Shown here in pieces: positions 9,901 through 19,448 of a stretch of DNA of 64,000 bases. Both the position numbers and the translations under genes were made by a program. The stretch comes from Nostoc sp. JL34. GTDB taxonomy: Bacteria; Cyanobacteriota; Cyanobacteriia; Cyanobacteriales; Nostocaceae. The stretch lies in NCBI RefSeq assembly GCF_017114945.1, contig NZ_JABXKQ010000108.1:62001-126000 (forward strand), written 5' to 3'. The notes under the pieces were generated by a model. It did no database searches, had not been told where the DNA came from, and saw only the letters and a list, made by a program, of their open reading frames with translations. Each line of letters starts with the position of its first letter. The stretch's first letter is position 1.

Positions 9901-12900
9901 AAGAACTTCTAGCAGAAAACAAATTCCCAAACACAATTGTGCATTTATGGAATGTCACCCCGATTGGTAACACAGAATCAGCAGTTGGCAAAGCAGAAGA
10001 TTTAGGATTTTACAGTCTGCTATATCTCGCTCAGGCACTTGGAAAACATCATTTTAGCGAGCAACTGCAAATAGCCGTCATCTCCAACAACATGCAGGAA
10101 GTGACTGGAGATGAAATTCTTTGTCCTGAAAAGGCAACTATTCTTGGGCCTGTAAAGGTCATACCAAAAGAGTATTTAAATATCAGTTGTCGCAGTATTG
10201 ATATTGTTAGTCCCTCAAACCAATCTTGGCATCAAGAGAAACTGATAGACCAGTTGCTCAGTGAATTACAAACACAATCTTCTGACTCAGTTATCGCCTA
10301 CCGAGGAAATCATCGCTGGGTACAACAATTTGAACCTGTTTCCTTAGAGCCAGCATCTGCAAAAATACCAAAACTACAAGAAAAAGGCGTATATTTAGTC
10401 ACTGGTGGATTGGGAGGCATTGGATTGGTGCTGGCGGAGCATCTAGCGAAGACTGTAAAAGCAAAATTGCTGCTCACAGGACGTTCATCATTTCCAGCAA
10501 AAGACAAATGGTCAGAGTGGCTGAAGGCTCATGGTGAGCAAGATAGTATTAGCCGCAAGATTCAAAAACTCCAAACACTCGAACAGTTGGGTGCAGAAAT
10601 TTTGGTGGTGAGTGCTGATGTCACTGATCGGGAACAAATGCTTGGGGCGATCGCTCAGGCGCAGGAGCATTTTGGTAAGTTCAATGGTGTAATTCACGCC
10701 GCTGGGATTCCAGGAGGTGGAATCATTCAGCTAAAAACGGCGGAAATGACAGCAAATGTTCTGGCTCCTAAAGTCAAGGGAACGCTAGTTATTAATAGTA
10801 TTTTTCAGGATACTCAGCTAGATTTCTTGGTTTTGTGTTCCTCAATGACTGCCATTGAAGGAGAATTAGGACAGGTAGATTATGCCAGTGCTAATGCTTT
10901 TCTTGACGCTTTTGCTCACTATAAGAGTAATCGAGATGGCATATTTACTACATCTATTAACTGGTCTGCTTGGCAGGAAGTTGGTATGGCAGCCGCAGCC
11001 GCAAATCTATTAACCCCATCCCTAGAGATTGCCAAACCTCAATTTCAAGCAGTAAACCATCCATTATTTGAGCAATGCATAGTGGAGAGTTCAGAGCAAG
11101 AAATATATATCTCGAAGTTTAGCGTCATCAAACACTGGGTTTTGAATGAACACATAGTCATGGAAAAGGCGACACTTCCAGGAACAGCTTACCTGGAAAT
11201 GGCTAGGGCTGCTTTTGAAAAGCATAGCGAAAATCGCCCAATAGAAATCAGTGAAGTGTATTTTCTCACGCCCTTAGTGGTAGAAGCTGATGAAGAAAAA
11301 GAAGTTCGGACACTGTTGAAAAAGCAGGGAGATAAATTTGAATTCTCTATCATCAGCCAATCAAACTCTAAGGGAGATAAATGGTTAGAACATGCTAGGG
11401 GTGAAATAGCCTTTATAGAAACAGAATTACCTAATCAATATGACATTGAAGCGATTATAGCCAGATGTAACGAGCAGGAAATTACCAATGCAGAAAGGGA
11501 GAGCAAACTTCAAGGAGGATACATAGAATTTGGTTCTAGATGGAACAACTTCAAACAGGCAAAATTCGGTAACAATGAAGGTTTAGCTATCCTAGAAATA
11601 CCTAGCCAATTTGCCAATGATATTAATTTATATAAATTACATCCGGCTTTACTAGATAATGCCGTTGGTTTTCTGAGCATCAAGGAAGAAAGCGCTTACT
11701 TACCGTTTTCTTATAAAAAATTGAGGTTTAGAGAATCTTTACCTGAGAAAGTATACAGTCACATTAGATCCATTAAAAATGACAAATATCGGAATGATAC
11801 TCTGAAATTTGATATCACTATTATGGATGAGCAAGGGAGAGAATTGGTTGAGATAGAAGAGTATACTTTGAGAAAAGTAGATGTCATCCCAAAAAAATCT
11901 CCTATTTCCGAAAGCCAAAACTTCTGTTTGCAAATTTCTTCTCCTGGTACTTTAGATACTTTGACATTTCAATCAGGATCGCGACAGCAAGCAGGTCGAG
12001 GAGAGGTAGAAATTGAGGTGGGTGCAACTGGTCTTAATTTTAAAGAAGTACTTCTGGCTCTAGGAATGCTTCCTATCCCAACTGATGCTCATCTCAAGTT
12101 CGGTTTGGAGTGTGCTGGAAAAATAGTTGCATTAGGAGAAGGCGTTGAGGGGTTTGAAATTGGAGATGAAGTGATTGCCTTTGGCGATAGTTGCTTTAGC
12201 CGATTCCTCACGACTTCTGCTTTGTCAGTTGCACTCAAACCCAAACATTTGAGTTTAGAAGCAGCGGCAACAATTCCTGTAGCATTTACTACAGCTTACT
12301 ATTCCCTGATGCAATTAGGTAGGTTGAGTAAAGGCGATCGCGTTCTCATTCATGCTGCGGCTGGTGGAGTGGGCATGGCGGCAGTTCAAATTGCTCAGTG
12401 GGTAGGAGCAGAAATCTTCGCCACGGCGGGTAATCCAGAGAAGCGAGCGTTTCTGCATTCGATTGGGATTGAACATGTCTTTGATTCTAGGTCTGTTGCT
12501 TTTGCTGAGGAAGTGATGCAACGCACGCATGGCAAGGGTGTAGACGTAGTTTTGAATTCCCTTGCTGGAGAATTCTTGACCAAAAGTCTAGACGTATTAG
12601 CACCTTACGGACGCTTTCTGGAAATTGGTAAGCGGGATATTCTCAATAACAGCCAACTAGGTCTAAAAGTCTTTGCAAAATGCTTATCGTTCTTTGCTAT
12701 TAACGTAGATCGACAACTTCCCAACTTTAGCGACCTGTGGCGCGAAGTAGTACAACATTTCCACGAGAGGAATTTTCAACCCTTGCCTTATCAGGTCTTT
12801 GCCATTGATTCTGTGGCTCGTGCTTTTGAAGAGATGGCAAGAGCGAAGCATATTGGTAAGATTGTTGTATCTTTGGAAAATCAAGACTCTCTATCTATTG

Positions 12901-13538
12901 GGGAAAACAAAGACACTAAAGTACCTGTAGCTTTCAGTTCTAGAGAGCCGAAAAAATCTGTCACACCTGCCCAAACGTATCAAAAACAGCTGCTTGAGCA
13001 GGGGTTATCATCTGCTGAGGGGATAGAAGCGTTCAACCGGATTCTGGAAAATACGCTTTCCCAAGTTTTGGTCTCAACCCATGATTTTCGACTCCAAATC
13101 AAGCCGGATCTCGTGAGTTACTCACCCATTCCAGAAGCTACAAACAAAGATAACCTCTCAAAACCAACGTATTCAAGACCAGAACTGAGTACGACTTATA
13201 TTGCTCCCAGAAACGAAATCGAGCAAAAAATCTCTTTTATCTGGCAAGAACTCCTGGGCAGCGAACAAGTAGGTATCCACGACAACTTCTTTGAGCTAGG
13301 TGGCGATTCACTCCTCATGGTACAGGTACGCAGTAAATTGCAGGCTGCTTTAAACTGTGATATCTCCACAGCTGACTTATTTGAATATCCCACCATTAAT
13401 GTCTTGGCAGGATATCTCAGCCAGACACAAAATGAACAGCCAGCCTTTGAGCAAGCCCAAGAGCGTGCCAAGAGGCAAGAAGCAGCAATTGAAGAAGAAA
13501 TGGATCTGATGAGGCTCAGGAGGAGAGTGTATGAGTAA
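6939..13538 (+). CDS. Type I PKS, fully reducing: KS-AT-KR-DH-ER-ACP
   Basis: 2199 residues. KS ~12-435 with active Cys C182 (TACSTSL), EAHGTGT and NIGHLDAAAG. AT ~530-825 with GHSIGEY (S628) and HAFH, the malonyl-type motif. KR ~900-1350: structural half, GGLGGIG NADPH loop and catalytic Y1315 in YASAN. DH ~1375-1650 with H1405 and D1573; the HxxxGxxxxP motif reads HIVMEKATLP, so Gly is Glu. ER ~1665-1980 with HAAAGGVGMAAVQ. ACP Ser S2124 in GGDSL. The usual order is DH-ER-KR; here DH-ER follow KR, and a stretch that normally trails KR (EGIEAFNRIL) is found after ER. If all domains work, the two-carbon unit is fully saturated. ATG is doubled at 6939/6942. The 3' end overlaps the next PKS start. 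Confidence 0.95.
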   Translation: MMGSSQTSESMEAIAIIGIAGRFPGAKSLEEFWQNLQSGVESISVFTDEEAIADGIDRVILNDRNYVKASAILKDIDLFDASFFSFNPKEAEITDPQHRIFLECASVALENAGYDSNRCDSRIGVYAGASLNNYYSLDLNRDRLGSAQCYQTVIGNDKDFLTTRVSYKLNLTGPSITVQTACSTSLVATTLACQSLLNYQCDMALAGGVSIHVPQKTGYLYEPGGTLSPDGHCRAFDAKAQGTTIGNGVGIVVLKRLSDALADGDCIHAVIRGSAINNDGSGKVGYTAPSVNGQAEVIAEAMMLAGVEPETINYIEAHGTGTALGDPIEIAALSQVFRSNTTKKGFCAIASVKTNIGHLDAAAGIAGLIKTVLALKHQQIPPSLNFEQPNPQIDFANSPFYVNTTLTEWKAGSTPRRAGVSSLGIGGTNAHVILEEAPVLEQSSSSRPWQLLVLSAKTDSALETATENLANHLQLHPDVNLADVAHTLQVGRGEFNHRRVLVCQDIEDAASALRDPQRVFTRLVESGDRPIVFMFPGQGAQYVDMGKELYQTEPIFQEQVDLCCQLLQPYLGLDLRSLIYPNELESKTAAEKLQQTDITQPALFVIEYALAQLWMSWGISPQAMIGHSIGEYVAACLAGVMSVEDALRLVAARGRLMQQLPSGAMLSVPLPEAEVRGLLNENLSLAASNAPALCVVSGTDDAIDALQNQLQGIECRRLHTSHAFHSAMMEPILEPFEKEVSKVKLNPPKIPFISNVTGTWITAEQATDPNYWAKHLRSCVHFSEGISALLQEPNRILLEVGPGHTLSTFAKKHSEPIALSSLRHPQEKHSDVGFLLNTLGKLWLSGVNVDWSGFYAHERRHRLPLPTYPFERQRYWIHDQKPAATVKTNVQTPVTSLPGKKSDIANWFYVPSWKRSPLPEKPKSEKSVLACTLVFTDECGLGEELVKRLKLQGRDAIALSVGSELRKLSDRHYTLNPQQRDDYDALLKELLAENKFPNTIVHLWNVTPIGNTESAVGKAEDLGFYSLLYLAQALGKHHFSEQLQIAVISNNMQEVTGDEILCPEKATILGPVKVIPKEYLNISCRSIDIVSPSNQSWHQEKLIDQLLSELQTQSSDSVIAYRGNHRWVQQFEPVSLEPASAKIPKLQEKGVYLVTGGLGGIGLVLAEHLAKTVKAKLLLTGRSSFPAKDKWSEWLKAHGEQDSISRKIQKLQTLEQLGAEILVVSADVTDREQMLGAIAQAQEHFGKFNGVIHAAGIPGGGIIQLKTAEMTANVLAPKVKGTLVINSIFQDTQLDFLVLCSSMTAIEGELGQVDYASANAFLDAFAHYKSNRDGIFTTSINWSAWQEVGMAAAAANLLTPSLEIAKPQFQAVNHPLFEQCIVESSEQEIYISKFSVIKHWVLNEHIVMEKATLPGTAYLEMARAAFEKHSENRPIEISEVYFLTPLVVEADEEKEVRTLLKKQGDKFEFSIISQSNSKGDKWLEHARGEIAFIETELPNQYDIEAIIARCNEQEITNAERESKLQGGYIEFGSRWNNFKQAKFGNNEGLAILEIPSQFANDINLYKLHPALLDNAVGFLSIKEESAYLPFSYKKLRFRESLPEKVYSHIRSIKNDKYRNDTLKFDITIMDEQGRELVEIEEYTLRKVDVIPKKSPISESQNFCLQISSPGTLDTLTFQSGSRQQAGRGEVEIEVGATGLNFKEVLLALGMLPIPTDAHLKFGLECAGKIVALGEGVEGFEIGDEVIAFGDSCFSRFLTTSALSVALKPKHLSLEAAATIPVAFTTAYYSLMQLGRLSKGDRVLIHAAAGGVGMAAVQIAQWVGAEIFATAGNPEKRAFLHSIGIEHVFDSRSVAFAEEVMQRTHGKGVDVVLNSLAGEFLTKSLDVLAPYGRFLEIGKRDILNNSQLGLKVFAKCLSFFAINVDRQLPNFSDLWREVVQHFHERNFQPLPYQVFAIDSVARAFEEMARAKHIGKIVVSLENQDSLSIGENKDTKVPVAFSSREPKKSVTPAQTYQKQLLEQGLSSAEGIEAFNRILENTLSQVLVSTHDFRLQIKPDLVSYSPIPEATNKDNLSKPTYSRPELSTTYIAPRNEIEQKISFIWQELLGSEQVGIHDNFFELGGDSLLMVQVRSKLQAALNCDISTADLFEYPTINVLAGYLSQTQNEQPAFEQAQERAKRQEAAIEEEMDLMRLRRRVYE

Positions 13539-16500
13539 TCGATTGAAAGGAATAGCCGTAATTGGCATGGCAGGTCGGTTTCCCGGAGCCAAAAATGTGG
13601 CTCAATTTTGGCAGAATTTGTGCAATGGTGTAGAGTCTATTTCACTCTTCAATGATGAAGATTTAATGGCACAAGGCGTAGATCCAGCTTGTTTACAAGA
13701 CCCTAACTATGTAAAAGCTGGGTTTGTGCTAGAAGACATCGAGATGTTTGACGCTTCATTCTTCGGCTACTCTCCTAGAGAAGCTGAGATTCTCGACCCA
13801 CAACAGCGAGTTTTTTTAGAGTGTGCGTGGTCAGCTTTAGAAAATGCTGGTTATGACCCAAAATCAGACAATAACCTGATTGGTGTATATGCTGGGGGCA
13901 ACCTGAGTACTTACCTGCTCAATAATCTCGCCTCACACCCTGACTTGCTCAAATCGCTGAACATGCAAATTGCCCTTGGCAATGATAAGGATTCTATATC
14001 TACACGAGTTTCTTACAAGTTAAATTTAAAAGGGCCAAGTATTAGTGTTGGTACAGCTTGTTCCACCTCCTTAGTAGCTGTTCATCTGGCGTGCCGAGGA
14101 TTACTGAGTTACCAGTGCGATATGGCGCTGGCTGGTGGTATCGCTATCCAAACTCCCCAAATAGAAGGTTATTTCTATCAAACTGGCGGGATGGCTTCTG
14201 CTGATGCTCACACTCGCGCCTTTGATGCTAAAGCCCAAGGTGGCCCTTTTGGCAGAGGCGTGGGGATTGTGATCTTGAAGAGGTTAGAGGATGCCGTAGC
14301 GGATGGCGACTATATTTATGGGGTAATTAAAGGTTCAGCTATTAATAATGATGGTGCAGTAAAAGTCAGCTATACAGCACCGAGCGTCGCAGGTCAAGCC
14401 GAAGTGATTGCCCAAGCTCAAGCGATCGCAGGATTTGATCCTGATACCATTACCTACATTGAAACTCATGGCACTGGTACAGCCTTGGGCGATCCGATTG
14501 AAATTCGGGCGTTAGAAAAAGTGTTTCGTGCCGGAACTAGTAAAAAGGGTTTTTGTGCGATCGGTTCCGTTAAACCTAATGTTAGCCATTTGAATACAGC
14601 TGCTGGGGTGACGGGCTTAATTAAAACTGTTTTAGCTCTAAAGCATCAACAAATACCACCCAGCTTGTATTTTGAAGAACCCAATCCTGAAATAGACTTT
14701 GCCAACAGCCCTTTTTACGTTAATACCGAACTATCTGCATGGCAAACAAACGGGACACCACGCCGCGCTGGGGTCAGTTCTTTTGGTCTTGGAGGGACTA
14801 ATGCTCATGTTGTTTTAGAAGAAGCACCGGAAGTGGAGCAGAGGGGCAGGGGAGCAGGGGAGCAGGGGAGAAAGTATCAATTGCTGGTAGTTTCTGCTAA
14901 AACTAGCTCTGCTTTAGAGACGGCGACTACAAATTTGGTTAATCACCTGGAACAGCACCCAGAAATTAACCTTGCGGATGTAGCTTATACATTGCAAGTT
15001 GGGCGGCATGGTTTGAGTCATCGGCGGACAGTTGTTTGTCAAGATACTCAAGATGCGATCGCAGCCCTCCAAAATCCCAAACGAGTCCTCACTAGCACTC
15101 AGGACATGAATGAGCGCCCAGTAGCCTTTATGTTTACTGGTTTAGGAACTCATTATGTCAACATGGGTTCAGAATTATACCAATTTGAACCAACTTTTCG
15201 CGAACACCTCGATCGCTGTTGCTCGTTGTTTGAACCTCTGTTGGGACTGAATCTCAAAGAAGTTATTTATCCTACTTCCTCCGCCAAGCAAGAAGCAACA
15301 AAAGAAAAATCAGGTATCGATTTACGCCAAATGCTTGGTCGCGATCGCCAATCACCAGATCCCGCCGCCCAAAAACTCAATCAGACATACCTCACTCAGC
15401 CAGCACTGTTTGCTATTGAGTATGCTTTAGCTCAATTATGGATGTCCTGGGGCATTCGTCCGGTAGCAATGATTGGTTACAGCATTGGTGAATATACCGC
15501 AGCAACTCTAGCAGGAGTATTGTCTCTAGAAGATGCGATTACTCTTGTTGCCAAAAGAGCGCAAATGATTCAAGAGTTGCCAGGGGGAGCAATGCTAGCA
15601 GTTCCCTTAACAGAGTCAGAAGTGCAACCTTTCTTGAATGAAAACCTTTCCTTGTCAGCAGTCAATGGCTCATTCCAATGTGTGCTTGCAGGAACTACAC
15701 AAGCTGTAGAGGAATTGGCACGCGAGTTGAGTGCTAAGGGGTTAGCCTGTCGGCAATTGCAGACTTCCCACGCCTTTCATTCTTACATGATGGAGGCGAT
15801 CGCGGACTCTTTCACCGAACTGGTGCAAACTATCAGCCTCAAACCACCGCAAATTCCTTATATATCTAACGTTACCGGAACTTGGATTACAGCAGATCAA
15901 GCCACAAATCCAAGTTACTGGACACAGCATCTATGCCAACCCGTGCGCTTTGCTGATGGAGTAAATCAGTTATGGACACAACATAGTCCAATTTTCTTAG
16001 AGGTAGGCCCGGGACAGACCTTAAGCAGTTTAGCAATGCAATGTTTAGATAATGTTCCTGATGATAACAAGGTAATATTATCCTCGCTGCGCTATGCTTA
16101 TGAGCGACAATCTGACGTTACTTTCATCCTCAACACATTAGGACAACTATGGCTTGAGGGAATCAAGATAGATTGGTCGGGATTTTATGCCCATGAGCGC
16201 CGATACCGCCTTCCCTTGCCAACATATCCCTTTGAGCGACAAAGATATTGGATTGAACCACAAAAATTGTTACCTGCACAAAGAAATTTCCAGCCCAAGC
16301 TAACAGCATCAGAGCTTTGGAAATCTTTGGTAGAAGCTGGTCAACTCCAAGCTAGTGCAGGAGCTTTGGAATTTGACGAGCAAATTTCTCAAGAGAAAAG
16401 AGAGTGTTTAGATCGTTTATGTATTGCTTATATTAATCTTACAACAGCACATTTAGGAGCTTTTAGCAATCCTACTAAACAGTATTCTTTGGAAGAATTG

Positions 16501-19416
16501 TATGACCAATGTCAGATTATTCCTTCCTATAAAGAATTGTTCAGTCGATGGCTAGAAATATTGGTAGAGCAAGGTCAGTTACATGAAGAACAAAGGCTGT
16601 TTACTAACTTTTTACCAATATCAATAGATTTTGTTAATGAGCTTTTGGTAGAAGTCAGAGCCAAATGGGCAGACACACCGCAACAAATAGATTTGCTGCA
16701 ACTGTATGGCGAAAATATGGTGTCTCTGCTGACTGGTAAAAAAGAACCATTAGAGTTCCATGTTTCTACCTTATTAAAGTCAGGAGAATTTTCAGTCCAA
16801 CAATTGCCTGAAAATAAGTACTACAACTCAATCATTCGGGTATGCCTAGAACAGGTATCAAAAGCACTACCACCTCAAGTTAATCTCAGAATTCTGGAAC
16901 TTGGCGCTGGAACTGGTACTGGCACGGCAGAGTTATTACCTATATTGCCATCAGAGAAAACTAATTATACCTTCACTGATGTGGGAGGTTTTTTCCTGAA
17001 TGCAGCTAAGAAGAAATTTAGCGATTATCCATTTATTGAATACCAATTGCTAGACCTTGAGCGATCACTACAAGAACAAGGATACTCAAGTCACAGTTTT
17101 GATGTAATTGTAGCTTTCCAAGTGCTGCACGTTGCTCGAAATATTGGAGAAACTCTCGATCGCATTCGCTCTTTACTTGCTCCTGGAGGTTTACTTCTGT
17201 TTTGGGAAACAACTCAACCCCGTTTGGAATTTGAGTTCATTGACGCACTGCTGATGAATCCGATAGAGAATCCAGAAAGCGATCGCAATATGTGCAATCC
17301 CTTTTTATCCAAAGAGCAGTGGCAACAAGAACTCAAATCTCATGGTTTTGTGCAGGTGACAGCCTTCTCAGAATTCGCACCTTTCACAGACCACATAATT
17401 GTCGCTCAGGCTACTACACAAACAACGCCCAAAGCACCAGCAGCATTTACAGCATTCCTTCATGAACAGCAAGAAGTTTCATTTGGTAAAAAGTCCAATA
17501 TTGCTGACTGGTTCTACATCCCTTCATGGAAACGTTCGCTACCACCACAATCAAACGGTCAGGTGAAACAAGCAGAACGCTGGTTAATATTTGTTGATGA
17601 GTATGGGTTAGGTGCTCAAATCGTGAAGCGACTAGAACTTGAAGGTCATAATGTGATTACCGTCAGAGTTGGGGAGCAATTTGACAGCAAAAGCGAATCT
17701 TCCGAGAAGCATCTGGGCAAGTGTGCATATACAATAGCGCCTCAACAACAGGATGATTACAATACCCTACTCAAAGAACTTCGCGCCCAAGACTTCATAC
17801 CACAAAGAATTATTCATCTGTGGAGTGTAACCCAGTCAGAACTTGCAGATTCTAACACAGCAGAAGGATTCCAAAGTTTGTTATTGTTGACACAAGCACT
17901 AGAAAAACAGAACTTTACTAATGAGTTACAGCTTGTAGTTATCTCCAACAATATGCAAGCAGTAACCGGAGTCGAAAATCTCTGCCCAGAAAAAGCAACT
18001 CTCCTGGGACTTGTTAAGGTCATCCCACAAGAATATTCAAATATAAAATGTCGTAGCATTGATGTTGCTATTCCCTCAGCAGGAAGTTGGCAAGAAGAGA
18101 AATTTGTAGAACAACTGCTGACAGAACTTAAAGCCAATTCCTCTGATTCAGTTATTGCTTACCGTGGTTTGGAACGTTGGGTGCAAACCTTTGAGTCTGT
18201 CCAATTAGATGCAAACGTCTCGGATACACCCAGTTTAAGAGAAAAAGGAGTTTACTTAATTACAGGTGGACTGGAAGACATAGGACTTGTAATAGCTGAA
18301 CATTTAGCAAAGACAGTACAGGCAAAACTGCTGCTTTTAGAAGCTGAGGATTTTCCCAACCAACAGGATTGGTCAGAGTGGCTGACAACTCACGATGAGC
18401 AAGATAACATCAGTCGCAAGATACGGAAAGTACAAGAACTGGAGAATCTGGGTGCAAAAGTCTTAATCAAGAGTGCTGATGTAGTAAATGTAGCACAAAT
18501 GCAAAGTGCGATCGCTCAAACACAAGAACAGTTTGGTCAACTCAACGGCGTGTTTCATACAGTCAAGATAGCTCTAGAAAATTCATTTTTTCCTATTACA
18601 GAGATAGACTCAACCCAGTGCAAACAGCAATTTCAACAAAAACAACAGGGACTCTTAGTATTAGAAAAGGTTTTGCAGTCTCAAAAGCTTGATTTTTGTC
18701 TATTAATGTCTTCATTAACCTCAGTTTTAGGTGGATTAGGCTCTGTTAGCAACTCAGCAGCAAGTCTGTTTATGGATGCTTTTGCTTACCAGCACAATCA
18801 GAGAAATCCTATTCCTTGGATGAGCATTAACTGGGATGCATGGCGGTTTGCAGTAGACAATTCACAAATACCTGCTAATACAAGTTTGGCTGAATTCGCC
18901 ATCGAACCTTTAGAAGGTATTAATGCCCTTGAACAGATTCTTTTGTGGAGTCAATATTATCAAATAGTTGTCTCAACTGGTAATTTACAATCTAGAATTG
19001 ACCAATGGATTAGATTAAAGCCTTTACAACAAAAAACTACTGTCCAAACAGTTAATTTATCTTCTCGTCACTCTAGACCAAATTTAAAAAATGCCTATAT
19101 TGCTCCTAGTAATGATGTAGAGCAAAAACTAGTTGAAGTTTTTCAAGAGTTACTGGGTATAGAGCCAGTAGGTATTCATGACAGCTTTTTTGCTTTAGGG
19201 GGAGACTCTCTGACGGGAACTGTACTTATTTCTCAGCTTCGCAAAACTTTTCAAATAGAACTACCTGTTCGTTCTCTTTTTGAAGCTCCCACTATTGATG
19301 AATTAGCTTTGGTGATTGAAGAAATTCTCATAGAAGAGTTAGAACAATTATCTAGAAACGAAGCAAGTGTAACTGGAGAGATTAACAAAACTCTTGATGT
19401 GCAATTGTCAAACTAG
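13531..19416 (+). CDS. Type I PKS: KS-AT-MT-KR(inactive)-ACP
   Basis: 1961 residues. KS ~6-430 with C177 and the two histidine motifs (ETHGTGT, NVSHLNTAAG). AT ~533-863 with nucleophile S651 in GYSIGEY (His replaced by Tyr), TGLGTHY where GQG is usual, and HAFH. A methyltransferase domain at ~1030-1290 has the SAM motif LELGAGTGTGT near 1122. The KR at ~1320-1770 looks dead: GGLGGIG reads GGLEDIG, the HAAG stretch reads HTVK, and the catalytic Tyr and Asn of YxxxN are Asn1741 and Ser1745. ACP Ser is in GGDSLTG. Predicted output is a methylated beta-keto unit (C- or O-methyl not decidable from sequence). The tail lacks the basic docking segment seen before KS proteins, which fits an NRPS as next partner. 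It overlaps the previous gene by 8 bases. Confidence 0.94.
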   Translation: MSNRLKGIAVIGMAGRFPGAKNVAQFWQNLCNGVESISLFNDEDLMAQGVDPACLQDPNYVKAGFVLEDIEMFDASFFGYSPREAEILDPQQRVFLECAWSALENAGYDPKSDNNLIGVYAGGNLSTYLLNNLASHPDLLKSLNMQIALGNDKDSISTRVSYKLNLKGPSISVGTACSTSLVAVHLACRGLLSYQCDMALAGGIAIQTPQIEGYFYQTGGMASADAHTRAFDAKAQGGPFGRGVGIVILKRLEDAVADGDYIYGVIKGSAINNDGAVKVSYTAPSVAGQAEVIAQAQAIAGFDPDTITYIETHGTGTALGDPIEIRALEKVFRAGTSKKGFCAIGSVKPNVSHLNTAAGVTGLIKTVLALKHQQIPPSLYFEEPNPEIDFANSPFYVNTELSAWQTNGTPRRAGVSSFGLGGTNAHVVLEEAPEVEQRGRGAGEQGRKYQLLVVSAKTSSALETATTNLVNHLEQHPEINLADVAYTLQVGRHGLSHRRTVVCQDTQDAIAALQNPKRVLTSTQDMNERPVAFMFTGLGTHYVNMGSELYQFEPTFREHLDRCCSLFEPLLGLNLKEVIYPTSSAKQEATKEKSGIDLRQMLGRDRQSPDPAAQKLNQTYLTQPALFAIEYALAQLWMSWGIRPVAMIGYSIGEYTAATLAGVLSLEDAITLVAKRAQMIQELPGGAMLAVPLTESEVQPFLNENLSLSAVNGSFQCVLAGTTQAVEELARELSAKGLACRQLQTSHAFHSYMMEAIADSFTELVQTISLKPPQIPYISNVTGTWITADQATNPSYWTQHLCQPVRFADGVNQLWTQHSPIFLEVGPGQTLSSLAMQCLDNVPDDNKVILSSLRYAYERQSDVTFILNTLGQLWLEGIKIDWSGFYAHERRYRLPLPTYPFERQRYWIEPQKLLPAQRNFQPKLTASELWKSLVEAGQLQASAGALEFDEQISQEKRECLDRLCIAYINLTTAHLGAFSNPTKQYSLEELYDQCQIIPSYKELFSRWLEILVEQGQLHEEQRLFTNFLPISIDFVNELLVEVRAKWADTPQQIDLLQLYGENMVSLLTGKKEPLEFHVSTLLKSGEFSVQQLPENKYYNSIIRVCLEQVSKALPPQVNLRILELGAGTGTGTAELLPILPSEKTNYTFTDVGGFFLNAAKKKFSDYPFIEYQLLDLERSLQEQGYSSHSFDVIVAFQVLHVARNIGETLDRIRSLLAPGGLLLFWETTQPRLEFEFIDALLMNPIENPESDRNMCNPFLSKEQWQQELKSHGFVQVTAFSEFAPFTDHIIVAQATTQTTPKAPAAFTAFLHEQQEVSFGKKSNIADWFYIPSWKRSLPPQSNGQVKQAERWLIFVDEYGLGAQIVKRLELEGHNVITVRVGEQFDSKSESSEKHLGKCAYTIAPQQQDDYNTLLKELRAQDFIPQRIIHLWSVTQSELADSNTAEGFQSLLLLTQALEKQNFTNELQLVVISNNMQAVTGVENLCPEKATLLGLVKVIPQEYSNIKCRSIDVAIPSAGSWQEEKFVEQLLTELKANSSDSVIAYRGLERWVQTFESVQLDANVSDTPSLREKGVYLITGGLEDIGLVIAEHLAKTVQAKLLLLEAEDFPNQQDWSEWLTTHDEQDNISRKIRKVQELENLGAKVLIKSADVVNVAQMQSAIAQTQEQFGQLNGVFHTVKIALENSFFPITEIDSTQCKQQFQQKQQGLLVLEKVLQSQKLDFCLLMSSLTSVLGGLGSVSNSAASLFMDAFAYQHNQRNPIPWMSINWDAWRFAVDNSQIPANTSLAEFAIEPLEGINALEQILLWSQYYQIVVSTGNLQSRIDQWIRLKPLQQKTTVQTVNLSSRHSRPNLKNAYIAPSNDVEQKLVEVFQELLGIEPVGIHDSFFALGGDSLTGTVLISQLRKTFQIELPVRSLFEAPTIDELALVIEEILIEELEQLSRNEASVTGEINKTLDVQLSN
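14846..14869 (+). repeat. In-frame 8-bp tandem repeat in KS-AT linker
   Basis: GCAGGGGA occurs three times in tandem, preceded by a related GAGGGG. This G-rich purine repeat looks like the short tandem repeats scattered between genes in Nostoc-type genomes, but here it lies inside the PKS gene. Twenty-four bases keep the frame and encode a Gly/Gln/Arg-rich linker between KS and AT. Confidence 0.75.
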
Positions 19417-19448
19417 ATCAAAAAAGTTAGTCATTGCAGGATAAAATT

